NCBI GenBank assembly: GCA_036756705.1
Contig: DAIOKN010000004.1
Coordinates: 52,477 to 116,476 of the forward strand
DNA: 64,000 nucleotides
Source of the DNA: Caproicibacter sp002399225
GTDB lineage: Bacteria > Bacillota > Clostridia > Oscillospirales > Acutalibacteraceae
Direction: 5' to 3'
Below are positions 16,702 through 25,389 of this stretch, piece after piece. The notes under the pieces were generated by a model that was given only the letters and a program-made list of their open reading frames with translations, did no database searches and had not been told where the DNA came from. Position 1 is the stretch's first letter. Every line of letters begins with the position of its first letter. A program made the translations under genes and the position numbers.

Positions 16702-17549
16702 ATTGTTTTCTTCCTTTCCGTGCTTTTGTGTCCGCCGGCCGCGAAACGGCTCGGCGGAGTCTCCATCTATCGCCGGAATACCCGTGAGAAATAAAGCTGG
16801 TCGGAAAATCCGGTGGAATAAGCGGTTTCTCCGACTGTAAGTCCGTCTGTTTTCAGAAGCCCGTATGCTTTTCTGATCCGGTAGCGGGTCAGATATTCAT
16901 TTGGCGGCATGGAAATATACTGCATGAACAGACGATAAAGATGACTGCGGCTGATCCCTGCGCTTGCCGCAATCTTGCTGACGGTAATATTGCCGGAGTA
17001 ATTGTACTCAATAAATTTTATCGCCTTTTAACATATTCATATCCGCTGTCTTGTGTTTGAATCTGTTTTCCAAACTGCTCCATCAGCTCCGTGAGAAACA
17101 GCAGCAGACCTGATTCCATTTTGCCTCTTCGCTGGGGCTGAAGCCGGACGAATTGCAGATACCTGTCAGAAGACGTTCCAGCCGGTCGTCGCCGTCATAG
17201 TGAAAAACCGGCTCACGGTCCAAAAGACCCGTCTGCTCCATCAGACGTTTTGCGTCGCTGCCGTTGAACCCGACCCAGCAAATGGGTCTTTGTCATCCGC
17301 GGCATACGAAACAAGCTGTGCGGGAATGACCAAAAAGCCGTCTCCGGCGGAAAGCCGGCGCTCTTTGTCTCCGCAGCGGAAAATTCCATATCCGGAAAGA
17401 ATATAGTGAATCAGGTAATGATCTCGGACGGCCGGTCCCCAGGAATGGGGCGCAGCGCTGCGCTGCGCCCCGCAGCTGTAAACCGCCAGCTCCAGGCTGT
17501 TGTGAAACGGATCCCGGAACGAGCGCCTGAACTCTTCTTTCCCCATCAA
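16698..17549 (-). pseudogene. AraC-family regulator, decayed by frameshifts and a nonsense codon
   Basis: Read on the minus strand, the N-terminal cupin-like domain is intact to about 17280 (HYILSGYGIFRCGDKERRLSAGDGFLVIPAQLVSYAAD). The expected WVGFNGSDAKRLMEQTGL then continues in another frame, and MESGLLLFLTELMEQFGK in a third. The AraC helix-turn-helix (NITVSKIAASAGISRSHLYRLF ... GFSDQLYFSRVFRR) comes after one more shift. An in-frame TAG follows RVFRR, and the tail METPPSRFAAGG runs on to a TGA overlapping the DUF1836 start. The first lesion seems to lose more than one base, and with the stop codon this argues for true decay rather than only base-calling errors. Confidence 0.85.
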
Positions 17550-17705
17550 CTGTCGTTTCCTCCCCGGACACTTTTAGCTTCATTATAATTCCGAACTTTT
17601 CAAGATGCAATAAAAAATGAGAATGATGAAGCAAATTGAAAGTAAATCCGGACAAAACGGCTGGGATAAAAGAGAAATTGTCCTTTTCTGCGCCTTACAT
17701 TCGGT

Positions 17706-17734
17706 TTGCACTTTTCCACAGAATAAGATACAAT
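17706..17734 (+). promoter_or_regulatory. Promoter of pcrA
   Basis: TTGCAC (17706-17711) and TACAAT (17729-17734) are 17 nt apart, 50 nt before the pcrA ATG. Confidence 0.65.
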
Positions 17735-17784
17735 AGGGAACACACGGGCCGCAGACCCGATTTTGATTTCTGGCGGTGGAGCGT

Positions 17785-20157
17785 ATGTCTGAATATACCG
17801 AGCTGAGAAAAAAAGTTCTGGAAAAAAATTTTTCCAGAATGAATCCAAGACAACGGGAGGCGGTTTTTACCGTTCAAGGCCCGCTTTTAATTTTGGCCGG
17901 AGCCGGGAGCGGAAAAACGACCGTTTTAGTCAATCGGATCGCTAATTTAGTCTGCTACGGCGACGCCTACCATTCCGAATTTGAACCGGAACTGACCGGA
18001 GAAGAACTCCAAGAGATTTCAGGTTTCCTGAAAGGCGGGCAAAAGCTGTCCGGGCAAACGTGCGAACGGCTTGCGGTGAATCCATGTGCTCCGTGGCGTA
18101 TTCTCGCCATCACGTTTACCAATAAGGCGGCGGAAGAACTGAAGACAAGACTTGCCAACATGCTGGGCGAAGACGGAGAAGAAGTCTGGGCCTCTACGTT
18201 CCATTCCACCTGTGCGCGCATGCTGCGCCGAAACGGGGAGTGTCTGGGCTACACCCGGCATTTTACTATTTATGATACGGACGATTCCCGCCGGGTTATG
18301 AAGAATTGCCAGAAGAAGCTTGGCATTGAAGACAAAAAACTGTCCCATAAGGCGATTCTTGCGGAAATTTCTCATGCAAAAGACAATTTGATCGGTCCGG
18401 AAGAATACCTCAATGACGCGGGAGAAGATGAAAGAGCCGCAAAAATCGGCGCCGCTTACAAATTATATCAGTCCTCTTTAAAAGAATCTGACGCTATGGA
18501 CTTTGACGATCTAATTCTGAATACCATTCGGATGTTTCATCAGAATCCTGAGGTTCTGGAATATTATCAGAACCGGTTCCGTTATCTTTTGGTGGATGAA
18601 TACCAGGACACCAGCCATGCGCAGTATGTTTTCATTAAGATGCTGGCACAGAAAAGCGGAAATCTCTGTGTAGTGGGGGACGATGATCAAAGCATTTACC
18701 AGTTCCGCGGCGCAACGATTGAAAACATTCTGAGCTTTGAAAAGACCTTCCCCAAAGCCAAAGTGATTCGCCTGGAACAGAATTACCGCTCTACCAAAAC
18801 AATCCTGGATGCAGCAAATGCAGTCATCTCAAACAACGAAAATCGCAAGGGTAAAACTTTATGGACCGAAAATCCGGTCGGAAAAAAGATTCAAGTCCGA
18901 ACGGCTTCCAGCGAACAGGACGAGGCCACTTACATAGCGGATAGAATTTTGGAAGGGGTTGCCGCCGGCCGCCGGTTTTCTGACTTTGCCGTTCTGTACC
19001 GCATGAATACGCAGTCAAACGCCTTGGAAAAAGTTTTCACAAAGTCAGGAATTCACTACCGGATTATCGGCGGCCAGCGCTTTTACGACCGCCGGGAGAT
19101 CCGCGATATGGTTGCCTACCTGAACGTGATCAACAATCCGGACGACGAAGTCCGTCTGCAGCGCATCCTCAACCGCCCGAAGCGTTCGATTGGGGACAAG
19201 ACGATTGCGCAGGCCATGGAAATTGCCGCGCAGACGGGAGAAAGCTTGTTTGACGTCATCAGCCATGCCGATGAATTTGAGACGCTGAAACGTTCTGCTG
19301 CGAAGCTCCTCACTTTTGCAAAAATGATAGAGGAGCTTTCGGAACTTGCTTCTGACGGACAAACCAGCCTGGGGGAACTGTATGAGCAGCTGCTGCAGAA
19401 AACAGGATATCTGGTTGCGCTGCTGGCTTCCGGAGAAGCGGATGCGGAGGACCGCACCGACAATATCCGCGAACTTTCCACTAACCTGATCAAATACGAA
19501 GAAGACAATGGGGAAGAGGCAAGCCTTTCAGGATTTCTGGAAGAAGTTTCGCTCCTGACCGATATCGACAATTACGACAGTTCGTCCGATTCCGCCGTGT
19601 TGATGACCATCCATTCGGCGAAAGGGCTGGAATTTCCGGTCGTTTTTCTCCCCGGTTTTGAAGAGGGGATTTTCCCGGGGATGCAGGTGCTGTACAACCC
19701 CGGGGAAATTGAGGAAGAACGCCGGCTGGCCTATGTTGCCATCACGCGCGCGAAAGAAGAGCTTTATATTCTTCATTCCGAATACCGGATGCTGTTTGGA
19801 AGCACACTGCACAACCTGCCGTCGAGATTTCTGAAGGAGATCCCGACGGAATTGACAGAAGAGAGTCGCTCGCGCGACTGGAAAAAACCAAAGCCGGGGG
19901 TAGTCCTTCCAAAGCCTTCCAGAGAGGCAAAGGCGGTCACAACCAGAGCCGCGCGCAGTTTCGGTCCGGCTGTTCCGCCGGCATCGCCGACAAAACTCGT
20001 TTTTCGCGCCGGCGACAGGGTCGCTCACAGAACATTTGGGGCCGGAGTGGTCCTTTCCGCTTCTCCCATGGGCAATGATACACTGCTGGAAATTGCATTT
20101 GAAAAAGTGGGCACCAAAAAACTAATGGCAAATTTTGCGCGCCTTCAGAAGACCTGA
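17785..20157 (+). CDS. pcrA: ATP-dependent DNA helicase PcrA/UvrD
   Basis: Superfamily 1 3'-5' helicase of repair and replication, 790 residues. Motifs: QREAVFTVQGPLLILAGAGSGKTTVLVNRI (Q and Walker A), ITFTNKAAEELKTRL, VDEYQDTSHAQ, VVGDDDQSIYQFRGA, LEQNYRSTKTIL, VLMTIHSAKGLEFPVVFLPG and VAITRAKEELYI. The C-terminus has the PcrA Tudor-like tail (GDRVAHRTFGAGVVLSAS). A stretch of about 45 residues (YHSEFEPELTG ... NPCAPW) is inserted between motifs I and Ia compared with B. subtilis PcrA. ATG 17785 is preferred over GTG 17776. It is a single-gene unit with its own promoter. Confidence 0.96.
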   Translation: MSEYTELRKKVLEKNFSRMNPRQREAVFTVQGPLLILAGAGSGKTTVLVNRIANLVCYGDAYHSEFEPELTGEELQEISGFLKGGQKLSGQTCERLAVNPCAPWRILAITFTNKAAEELKTRLANMLGEDGEEVWASTFHSTCARMLRRNGECLGYTRHFTIYDTDDSRRVMKNCQKKLGIEDKKLSHKAILAEISHAKDNLIGPEEYLNDAGEDERAAKIGAAYKLYQSSLKESDAMDFDDLILNTIRMFHQNPEVLEYYQNRFRYLLVDEYQDTSHAQYVFIKMLAQKSGNLCVVGDDDQSIYQFRGATIENILSFEKTFPKAKVIRLEQNYRSTKTILDAANAVISNNENRKGKTLWTENPVGKKIQVRTASSEQDEATYIADRILEGVAAGRRFSDFAVLYRMNTQSNALEKVFTKSGIHYRIIGGQRFYDRREIRDMVAYLNVINNPDDEVRLQRILNRPKRSIGDKTIAQAMEIAAQTGESLFDVISHADEFETLKRSAAKLLTFAKMIEELSELASDGQTSLGELYEQLLQKTGYLVALLASGEADAEDRTDNIRELSTNLIKYEEDNGEEASLSGFLEEVSLLTDIDNYDSSSDSAVLMTIHSAKGLEFPVVFLPGFEEGIFPGMQVLYNPGEIEEERRLAYVAITRAKEELYILHSEYRMLFGSTLHNLPSRFLKEIPTELTEESRSRDWKKPKPGVVLPKPSREAKAVTTRAARSFGPAVPPASPTKLVFRAGDRVAHRTFGAGVVLSASPMGNDTLLEIAFEKVGTKKLMANFARLQKT

Positions 20158-20179
20158 CTTGGGTTGCAACATCAAACAA

Positions 20180-20214
20180 AATCCCCGTCTGAAAAAAAGC
20201 CTCAGACGGGGATT
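20180..20214 (-). terminator. Bidirectional terminator between pcrA and the Cys-rich gene
   Basis: A perfect 13-bp stem (AATCCCCGTCTGA at 20180-20192 with TCAGACGGGGATT at 20202-20214) has a 9-nt loop. The T-rich tail (TTTTGTTTG) is on the minus strand, so it mainly serves the gene ending at 20218, but it also lies directly downstream of pcrA. Confidence 0.85.
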
Positions 20215-20217
20215 CTG

Positions 20218-21075
20218 TTATGCCTTTTTCCCGCTTTTGCTTTTGTCGCTTGGAATATCGCTGACCTTGGGTGGGAAGAAGTCTTCGGCGGGGAATTCGA
20301 TGCGGCGGAACATTTCGCGCGGACTGTCGGAAGTCGGCTGGCACTCCTGCTCGGGGATGCAGAACTCGTAGGAAGGAATCAGGAGCGGAATATTGCGCAC
20401 CAGTTGGACGATGGTAAACATGCCGATGGTCGCATAAATGGCATGGCTGCAACCGTAATCAAATTCTGCGCCGTACAGGTTGCTGATGCTTTCTGGAATT
20501 CCATTGCAGACGTCACATCCCTGCGGTGGGCGGTCACAAATCTTTGCGGAGAGCCCAATCGGTTCGGAGACTCTGCAAACAGCTTTCGGCAATACTTTCC
20601 CTGTGGAGGCTTCCACATCAGGATCGGCGCTGCAGCCGGACTCAAATGATTTTACATTGCCGTCGCTGCCAAACAGAATCACGCGCTTGTTAGCAAGGCA
20701 GACTCCATGCAGCATGTTCGGGCAGGCAGACTGCGGCAGGAAAACATCCAGGCAGACATCGAAGAAGAAATTCATGTCAACGGCATAGAATCCCTGATTG
20801 AACGGAACGGGTTCCAGGTGCAGGAATACTTTAATTACTTCGGCGCTCCGGATCCGCACGTTGCAGGCGTGTTCGATCAATTCATGTTTGTCGGGGGTGA
20901 AAAAGACCCTCATGTCTTCCAGATATTCTTTGGAACTGCAGGAATCGTAAACTCTGTCCGCGTCGATACAGACGGCTTCTTTGATGTTTCCCGCGTCGTT
21001 TTCAGCGCATTTACCGTTTGGTTTATTTTGAAGATTCTGTGTTGCCGCAGATGTTTCCGCGCTGTTTTTATCCAT
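20218..21075 (-). CDS. Conserved Cys-rich Clostridia protein of unknown function
   Basis: A 285-residue protein with about 15 cysteines and no signal peptide or membrane segment. After a polar N-terminus comes IKEAVCIDADRVYDSCSSKEYLEDMRVFFT, then repeated beta-rich segments such as VRIRSAEVIKVFLHLEPVPFNQGFYAVDMNFFFDVCLDVF and VSEPIGLSAKIC. I recall similar proteins as widely conserved hypotheticals in Clostridia, possibly linked to sporulation, but cannot confirm this. The start follows GGAGGATG. It is a stand-alone gene ended by a strong terminator. Confidence 0.75.
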   Translation of the reverse strand: MDKNSAETSAATQNLQNKPNGKCAENDAGNIKEAVCIDADRVYDSCSSKEYLEDMRVFFTPDKHELIEHACNVRIRSAEVIKVFLHLEPVPFNQGFYAVDMNFFFDVCLDVFLPQSACPNMLHGVCLANKRVILFGSDGNVKSFESGCSADPDVEASTGKVLPKAVCRVSEPIGLSAKICDRPPQGCDVCNGIPESISNLYGAEFDYGCSHAIYATIGMFTIVQLVRNIPLLIPSYEFCIPEQECQPTSDSPREMFRRIEFPAEDFFPPKVSDIPSDKSKSGKKA

Positions 21076-21205
21076 AAAATCATCCTCCTAACACTTACTT
21101 TGAAACCTTGTATCTCTAATAACATTTTATGGTGACAATTTCATTGTGTTACAGGAATTCTTTTGTGGATAATTAAAAACGGATGGCTGGGAAAGAGGGG
21201 AAGAT

Positions 21206-21430
21206 TCAGCCGATAAACCCGATGGTGCTGCCTTGTTCCAGGTTCCTGACCGCGTTTTGAATTCGATTCTTCGCTTCATCCCCAGTCGAAGCGCTTTCCA
21301 CATACCGGATCACGGACTTCTGACCGGCGTCATCCAGCAAAGCAAAGTTCCTCATTGCGTCTTGATGCTGGGCCAGAGACATCATCAGACCGATCGGCAT
21401 TTCGCCGGCACCGATTTTATTTTTTTCCAT
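21206..21430 (-). CDS. Small conserved hypothetical protein (74 residues)
   Basis: ATG 21430 has an excellent AGGAGGG site with 7-nt spacing; the frame upstream of it looks non-coding. The product (MEKNKIGAGEMPIGLMMSLAQHQDAM, then NFALLDDAGQKSVIRYVESASTGDEAKNRI) is helical and acidic/amphipathic. The second half resembles the C-terminal helical segment of YdeI/OmdA-type proteins, where Q..II.YV..A.T.EEA..RI recurs, but this is a weak pattern match. Function unknown. Confidence 0.65.
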   Translation of the reverse strand: MEKNKIGAGEMPIGLMMSLAQHQDAMRNFALLDDAGQKSVIRYVESASTGDEAKNRIQNAVRNLEQGSTIGFIG

Positions 21431-21541
21431 TTGAAATCCCTCCTGCTTTTGATTTGTTGCTATTATTCCATGAATCGAGCAAAACCATACGAAATTTGGC
21501 GATGAACGAAAAACGGTTAAACTGACTGAAAGTTGAAAAAG

Positions 21542-21570
21542 TTGCATCGCGCGGAATATTTTGTTATAAT
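21542..21570 (+). promoter_or_regulatory. Promoter of the thyX block
   Basis: TTGCAT (21542-21547), a 17-nt spacer and a perfect TATAAT (21565-21570) lie 39 nt before the thyX ATG. Confidence 0.7.
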
Positions 21571-21608
21571 AAGCCGAATTGAAAATCCACGATTAAGAGT
21601 TGAGAGAA

Positions 21609-22382
21609 ATGGCAAAAGTTACATTGATTGCATATACACCCTCTCCGGATCAGTTGGTCGCTCAGGCGGCCCGGCTCTGCTACTCTTCGGCTTCCGTTGG
21701 AGAGATTGGGGACAGCCTTACGCCCCAAAAAGCGGCGTCTTTGGTGGAGATGCTCGAAAATATGGGCCATGGCAGCCCGACCGAACACGCTTCTTTCACT
21801 TTTGGAATTGAAGGGGTCTCAAGGTCCTTTCTCGCCCAGATCACCCGGCACCGGATTGCCTCCTACAGTGTGAAAAGCCAGCGCTATGTTGATGAGCGGA
21901 ATTTCAGCTTTGTGATCCCGCCTGAAATTGATGCAGTCCCAGAGGCCAGAACGGAGTTCCTCGAAGCGATGGAGGAGGATCGAAAACGGTATGAATCCAT
22001 TTCCAGTCTGCTGCGGGAAAAGCATAAAAAACGTCTGATGGACTCTGGAAAACCGGAAAAGCAGGCGGGATCGGAAGCTCGCAAACTGGCAGGGGAAGAC
22101 GCCCGCTTTGTTTTGCCCAATGCCTGCACGACTCAGATGATCTGCACCTTTGACGCCAGGTCGCTGAACCATTTCTTCTCTTTGCGCTGCTGTAACCGCG
22201 CTCAGTGGGAGATCAGAGGAGTTGCCGTCCAGATGCTCCGCCTTGTGCGGCAGGCGGCGCCAGCCTTGTTTTGCAAGGCGGGACCGCCGTGTGTAAAGGG
22301 AGCGTGTCCCGAGGGAAAGATGACCTGCGGTAAAGCGGAGGAAGTACGGGCGTTTTTCTCCCGCTTGGGGACAAATCCATGA
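21609..22382 (+). CDS. thyX: FAD-dependent thymidylate synthase
   Basis: Makes dTMP from dUMP using methylene-THF, FAD and NADPH. The 257-residue protein holds the ThyX signature RHRIASYSVKSQRY (R-H-R-x7-8-S) at about residues 75-88 and a conserved C-terminal SLRCCNRAQWEIR segment. Several Cys near the C-terminus (CKAGPPCVKGACPEGKMTCGK) are typical of clostridial ThyX. ATG 21609 is used rather than TTG 21600. The stop overlaps tmk by 4 nt (ATGA), coupling dTMP synthesis to its phosphorylation. Confidence 0.96.
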   Translation: MAKVTLIAYTPSPDQLVAQAARLCYSSASVGEIGDSLTPQKAASLVEMLENMGHGSPTEHASFTFGIEGVSRSFLAQITRHRIASYSVKSQRYVDERNFSFVIPPEIDAVPEARTEFLEAMEEDRKRYESISSLLREKHKKRLMDSGKPEKQAGSEARKLAGEDARFVLPNACTTQMICTFDARSLNHFFSLRCCNRAQWEIRGVAVQMLRLVRQAAPALFCKAGPPCVKGACPEGKMTCGKAEEVRAFFSRLGTNP

Positions 22383-23053
22383 GCGGTCGCCTGCTTACGG
22401 TCGACGGGTTGGACGGCAGCGGAAAGGCCACTCAGACGGAACTGCTCTGCGAGGCACTGAATCAGCGCGGGATTCAGCTGCGCCGGGTGTCATTCCCGGA
22501 TTATTCTTCAATGTCTTCCGCGCCCGTTCGGATGTATCTGGACGGAGAATTCGGCAGCCGGCCGGAAGAGGTGAATGCCTATGCCGCCTCGTCGTTCTTC
22601 GCAGTGGATCGGTTTGCCAGTTATGTCCGCGACTGGCGGAAAGACTATTTGGAAGGAACACTGATCGTCGCAGACCGTTACACTACGTCTAACATGATTT
22701 ACCAGCTTCCAAAACTGTCTAAAAAAGACTGGGACGGCTTTCTTCAGTGGCTTCAGGATTTTGAATACGAAAAGCTCCGACTGCCCAGACCGGATCTCAC
22801 CGTTTATCTGGAGATGCCAACGGAGATTTCTCAGAGGCTGCTGGACAAGCGTTACCAGAACGGCGGCAAACGGGATATTCATGAAAGCAATCTCGGTTAT
22901 CTGGCAGCCTGCAGGGAAAGCGCCGCTTATGCCGCCGGGCACCTCGGCTGGAGGACGATTGCCTGTGAAGAAGGGCAAAGGCTCAGAAAGCGTAAAGAGA
23001 TTCATGAGGAACTGCTAAAACTCGTTTTGGAGGAATTCCATGTTAAAATTTAG
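22379..23053 (+). CDS. tmk: Thymidylate kinase
   Basis: Phosphorylates dTMP to dTDP. The 224-residue protein has the P-loop GLDGSGKATQ at about 10-19, where Ala replaces the usual Thr/Ser after Lys, and the dTMP-binding DRYTTSNMIYQ near 100. It belongs to the longer clostridial dTMP kinase form. It overlaps thyX by 4 nt and the following DUF2156 gene by 14 nt. Confidence 0.92.
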   Translation: MSGRLLTVDGLDGSGKATQTELLCEALNQRGIQLRRVSFPDYSSMSSAPVRMYLDGEFGSRPEEVNAYAASSFFAVDRFASYVRDWRKDYLEGTLIVADRYTTSNMIYQLPKLSKKDWDGFLQWLQDFEYEKLRLPRPDLTVYLEMPTEISQRLLDKRYQNGGKRDIHESNLGYLAACRESAAYAAGHLGWRTIACEEGQRLRKRKEIHEELLKLVLEEFHVKI

Positions 23054-23954
23054 TTTTCCAGAACTGTCGGATCGGAAATGGCTTTCGCCAATCCTGTCCG
23101 CGAGCGGAAAACTGGGCAGCGAGTGGGCCTTTGGCACGCTGTTCATCTGGAAAAACACCTATTATTCTAAAATTTGTCGTGTAGACGGCTGCACGCTGCT
23201 GTGTTTCAGCGGTCCCCGGCACACTTATAATATGCCGCTGTGCGAAAATGAGAGCCGCCTTCCGGAGATGATCGATCTGATGATTGAAGACGCAACTGAA
23301 AAAGGCCATCCGTTTCAGCTTTGGGGTGCAACCGAAGATCAGATGGAAAAGCTGAAACGGTTTTTTCCGGGTCGGTTTTTGTACAGCCTGGACCGGGACG
23401 GCTCTGATTATCTCTACAAATCGGAAGACCTGATCCGTCTGGCCGGCCGAAAATTTCATGGCAAACGCAATCATATTTCTCAGTTTGAGCGGAAGTATGA
23501 TTGGAGCTATGAAGATCTTTGCCAGGAAAACTTGGTGGACTGCCGCTTGATTGCAAAGCAGTGGTGCAAAACTCACGGTTGCCGTGATCAGGACGGTTTT
23601 GCAAGCGAGCCATGTGCGATTGACCGGGCTCTGGATCATTTTGAAGGTCTTCACCTCGCGGGCGGGCTGATCCGTGTTTCAGGAGAGCCGGTTGCTTTCA
23701 CCATCGGCGAAGAGATCAATCCAAAGGCCTATCTTCTCCATTTTGAAAAGGCGCTGGATGGGTACGATGGGCTCTATGCCGTGATCAATCATGAATACGC
23801 CGCAAGGCATTTGGAACAGTATGAATTGATTAACCGGGAAGAAGACATGGGGATCGAGGGGCTACGGAAAGCAAAACTTTCCTATCATCCGGCTCTGCTC
23901 CTAAACCGGTACCGGGTGACCCTCGCTGAAAAAAACGGAGATGCAGAAACTTGA
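23040..23954 (+). CDS. DUF2156 (phosphatidylglycerol lysyltransferase C-terminal-like) protein
   Basis: A 304-residue soluble protein matching DUF2156, a GNAT-fold domain also found at the C-terminus of MprF lysyltransferases. The diagnostic LAGRKFHGKRNHISQFER is at about residues 137-154, followed by GGLIRVSGEPVAFTIGEEINPKAYLLHFEKA. Stand-alone versions lack the MprF membrane domain and their acceptor is unknown; aminoacyl or acyl transfer is inferred. It starts inside tmk and ends in a TTGA overlap with a GNAT acetyltransferase, so the pair is probably functionally linked. Confidence 0.88.
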   Translation: MLKFSFPELSDRKWLSPILSASGKLGSEWAFGTLFIWKNTYYSKICRVDGCTLLCFSGPRHTYNMPLCENESRLPEMIDLMIEDATEKGHPFQLWGATEDQMEKLKRFFPGRFLYSLDRDGSDYLYKSEDLIRLAGRKFHGKRNHISQFERKYDWSYEDLCQENLVDCRLIAKQWCKTHGCRDQDGFASEPCAIDRALDHFEGLHLAGGLIRVSGEPVAFTIGEEINPKAYLLHFEKALDGYDGLYAVINHEYAARHLEQYELINREEDMGIEGLRKAKLSYHPALLLNRYRVTLAEKNGDAET

Positions 23955-24826
23955 TTGGTCTGGCCGAATGGAAAATGCGCGCGGAGCTTGCCCAGCTATG
24001 GCAGGCCTGTTTTCATGAACCCAGAAGATATCCGACCTATTTTTTAAACAATTATTTTCGGCCGGAAGATTGCTTGGTTTACCAGGTGCACGGGGAAATT
24101 GCCGCCGCGGTTTATTTGCTCCCCGCGCGGGTAGTGCTGTCCGATGGAACGGCACAGGCTCATTATATTTTTGCGGCCGGAACTCAGCCGCATTTTCGTT
24201 CCCGCGGATTCATGGCCTCGCTTTTGGCGTACGCGGCGCTTTATGGGACCAAACGCGGGGATCAATATTCCGTTGTTCTGCCAGCGGACCAGCCACTTTA
24301 TTCTTATTATGAACGAAATTGCTATACTAATTATTATAAAATCCGATCTGTGCCGGTTCCCCGTGCCTGCCTGGTGCGGGCGGGTGCAAAGCTTCCGCTT
24401 GGAAGAAGCCTGGCATTCCCTTCGGAACTGAACGGCCTGCGCAACTCTGTTCTGTCCCAGGTACCCGGTTCTGTCCTGTGGAGCAGCAAACGGTTTTCCT
24501 TTACAGCGGGATTCGGTTCCATTTATGGGGATGAACTGGTGTGTTCCGGACGGCCCGGGCGTCATTCCTATGCGTTTTGCAGAAGAACGGCTCGAGACGC
24601 CTGTTCCATCCGGGAGGCAATGATCTTTCCCGCCGGTTTTCCGGAACTTGCCGCCGCCATTTTAAAGCGTTTTCCCGCTGAAAGGTATGAGTTTCGCCTA
24701 CCGGCGGACCAAAAACTGTTTTTGGGGGAAGGAACAGAAGAATGGTGCGGGATGATCCGCCCGATCGGCGGAGCGGCGCTCGTAACGTCCGCCTCGGCTC
24801 CATATCTTGGACTGGCACTGGATTAG
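23951..24826 (+). CDS. GNAT-family N-acetyltransferase (Eis-like)
   Basis: A 291-residue protein whose N-terminal half is a GNAT domain: CLVYQVHGEIAAAVYLLPARVVLSDGTAQAHYIFAAGTQPHFRSRGFMASLLAYA, with the acetyl-CoA motif Q-x-x-F/R-x-R-G-x at about residues 77-86. The C-terminal half has an Eis-like sterol-carrier-type layout. It starts at TTG 23951 overlapping the stop of the DUF2156 gene. The substrate is unknown. Confidence 0.85.
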   Translation: MIGLAEWKMRAELAQLWQACFHEPRRYPTYFLNNYFRPEDCLVYQVHGEIAAAVYLLPARVVLSDGTAQAHYIFAAGTQPHFRSRGFMASLLAYAALYGTKRGDQYSVVLPADQPLYSYYERNCYTNYYKIRSVPVPRACLVRAGAKLPLGRSLAFPSELNGLRNSVLSQVPGSVLWSSKRFSFTAGFGSIYGDELVCSGRPGRHSYAFCRRTARDACSIREAMIFPAGFPELAAAILKRFPAERYEFRLPADQKLFLGEGTEEWCGMIRPIGGAALVTSASAPYLGLALD

Positions 24827-24849
24827 AATAAATTAAGGAGGAAAAAAGG

Positions 24850-25389
24850 ATGGTTTATCTATTTCTTGCACAGGGATTTGAAGAAACGGAAGCGGTTGCC
24901 CCGGTGGATTTGCTGCGCCGCGCCGGCGCAGGCGTGAAAACCGTCGGAATCGGGGGGCAGCACATCACAGGCGTCAACGGAATCGAAGTGACCGCAGACA
25001 TCGCGGACACGCAGATTTCGGTCGATGATATGGAAATGGTTGTTCTGCCGGGAGGCGTACCGGGGACGAACAATCTGGAAAACTCGCCGATTGTCCGCGC
25101 CAGCATTCAGTACTGCGTTCAGAACGGGAAGAAGGTTGCGGCTATCTGCGCGGCACCGTCCATTCTGGGGCATATGGGACTCCTCTCCGGCCATTCCGCC
25201 GTTTGCTATCCGGGCTATGAAAAGGAACTGTCCGGGGCCAAAATCGCATCCGAGCCGGTTTGCGTCAGCGGCAATTTCATTACGGCGCGCGGCGCCGGTG
25301 TTGCCATTCCTTTCGGGCTGAAACTGGTGGAGGTTCTTTTTGACAAACAGAAAGCGAATGAAATCAAGAAACAGGTTCAGTGTGTGTGA
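24850..25389 (+). CDS. DJ-1/PfpI family protein (YajL-like)
   Basis: A 179-residue DJ-1 family protein: MVYLFLAQGFEETEAVAPVDLLRRAG at the N-terminus with the conserved Glu, and the nucleophile elbow AAICAAPSIL with reactive Cys at about residue 100. Family members act as protein or nucleotide deglycases, glyoxalases or chaperones; the exact activity here is not determined. ATG 24850 follows AAGGAGG. It overlaps the next gene at GTGTGTGTGA. Confidence 0.9.
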   Translation: MVYLFLAQGFEETEAVAPVDLLRRAGAGVKTVGIGGQHITGVNGIEVTADIADTQISVDDMEMVVLPGGVPGTNNLENSPIVRASIQYCVQNGKKVAAICAAPSILGHMGLLSGHSAVCYPGYEKELSGAKIASEPVCVSGNFITARGAGVAIPFGLKLVEVLFDKQKANEIKKQVQCV

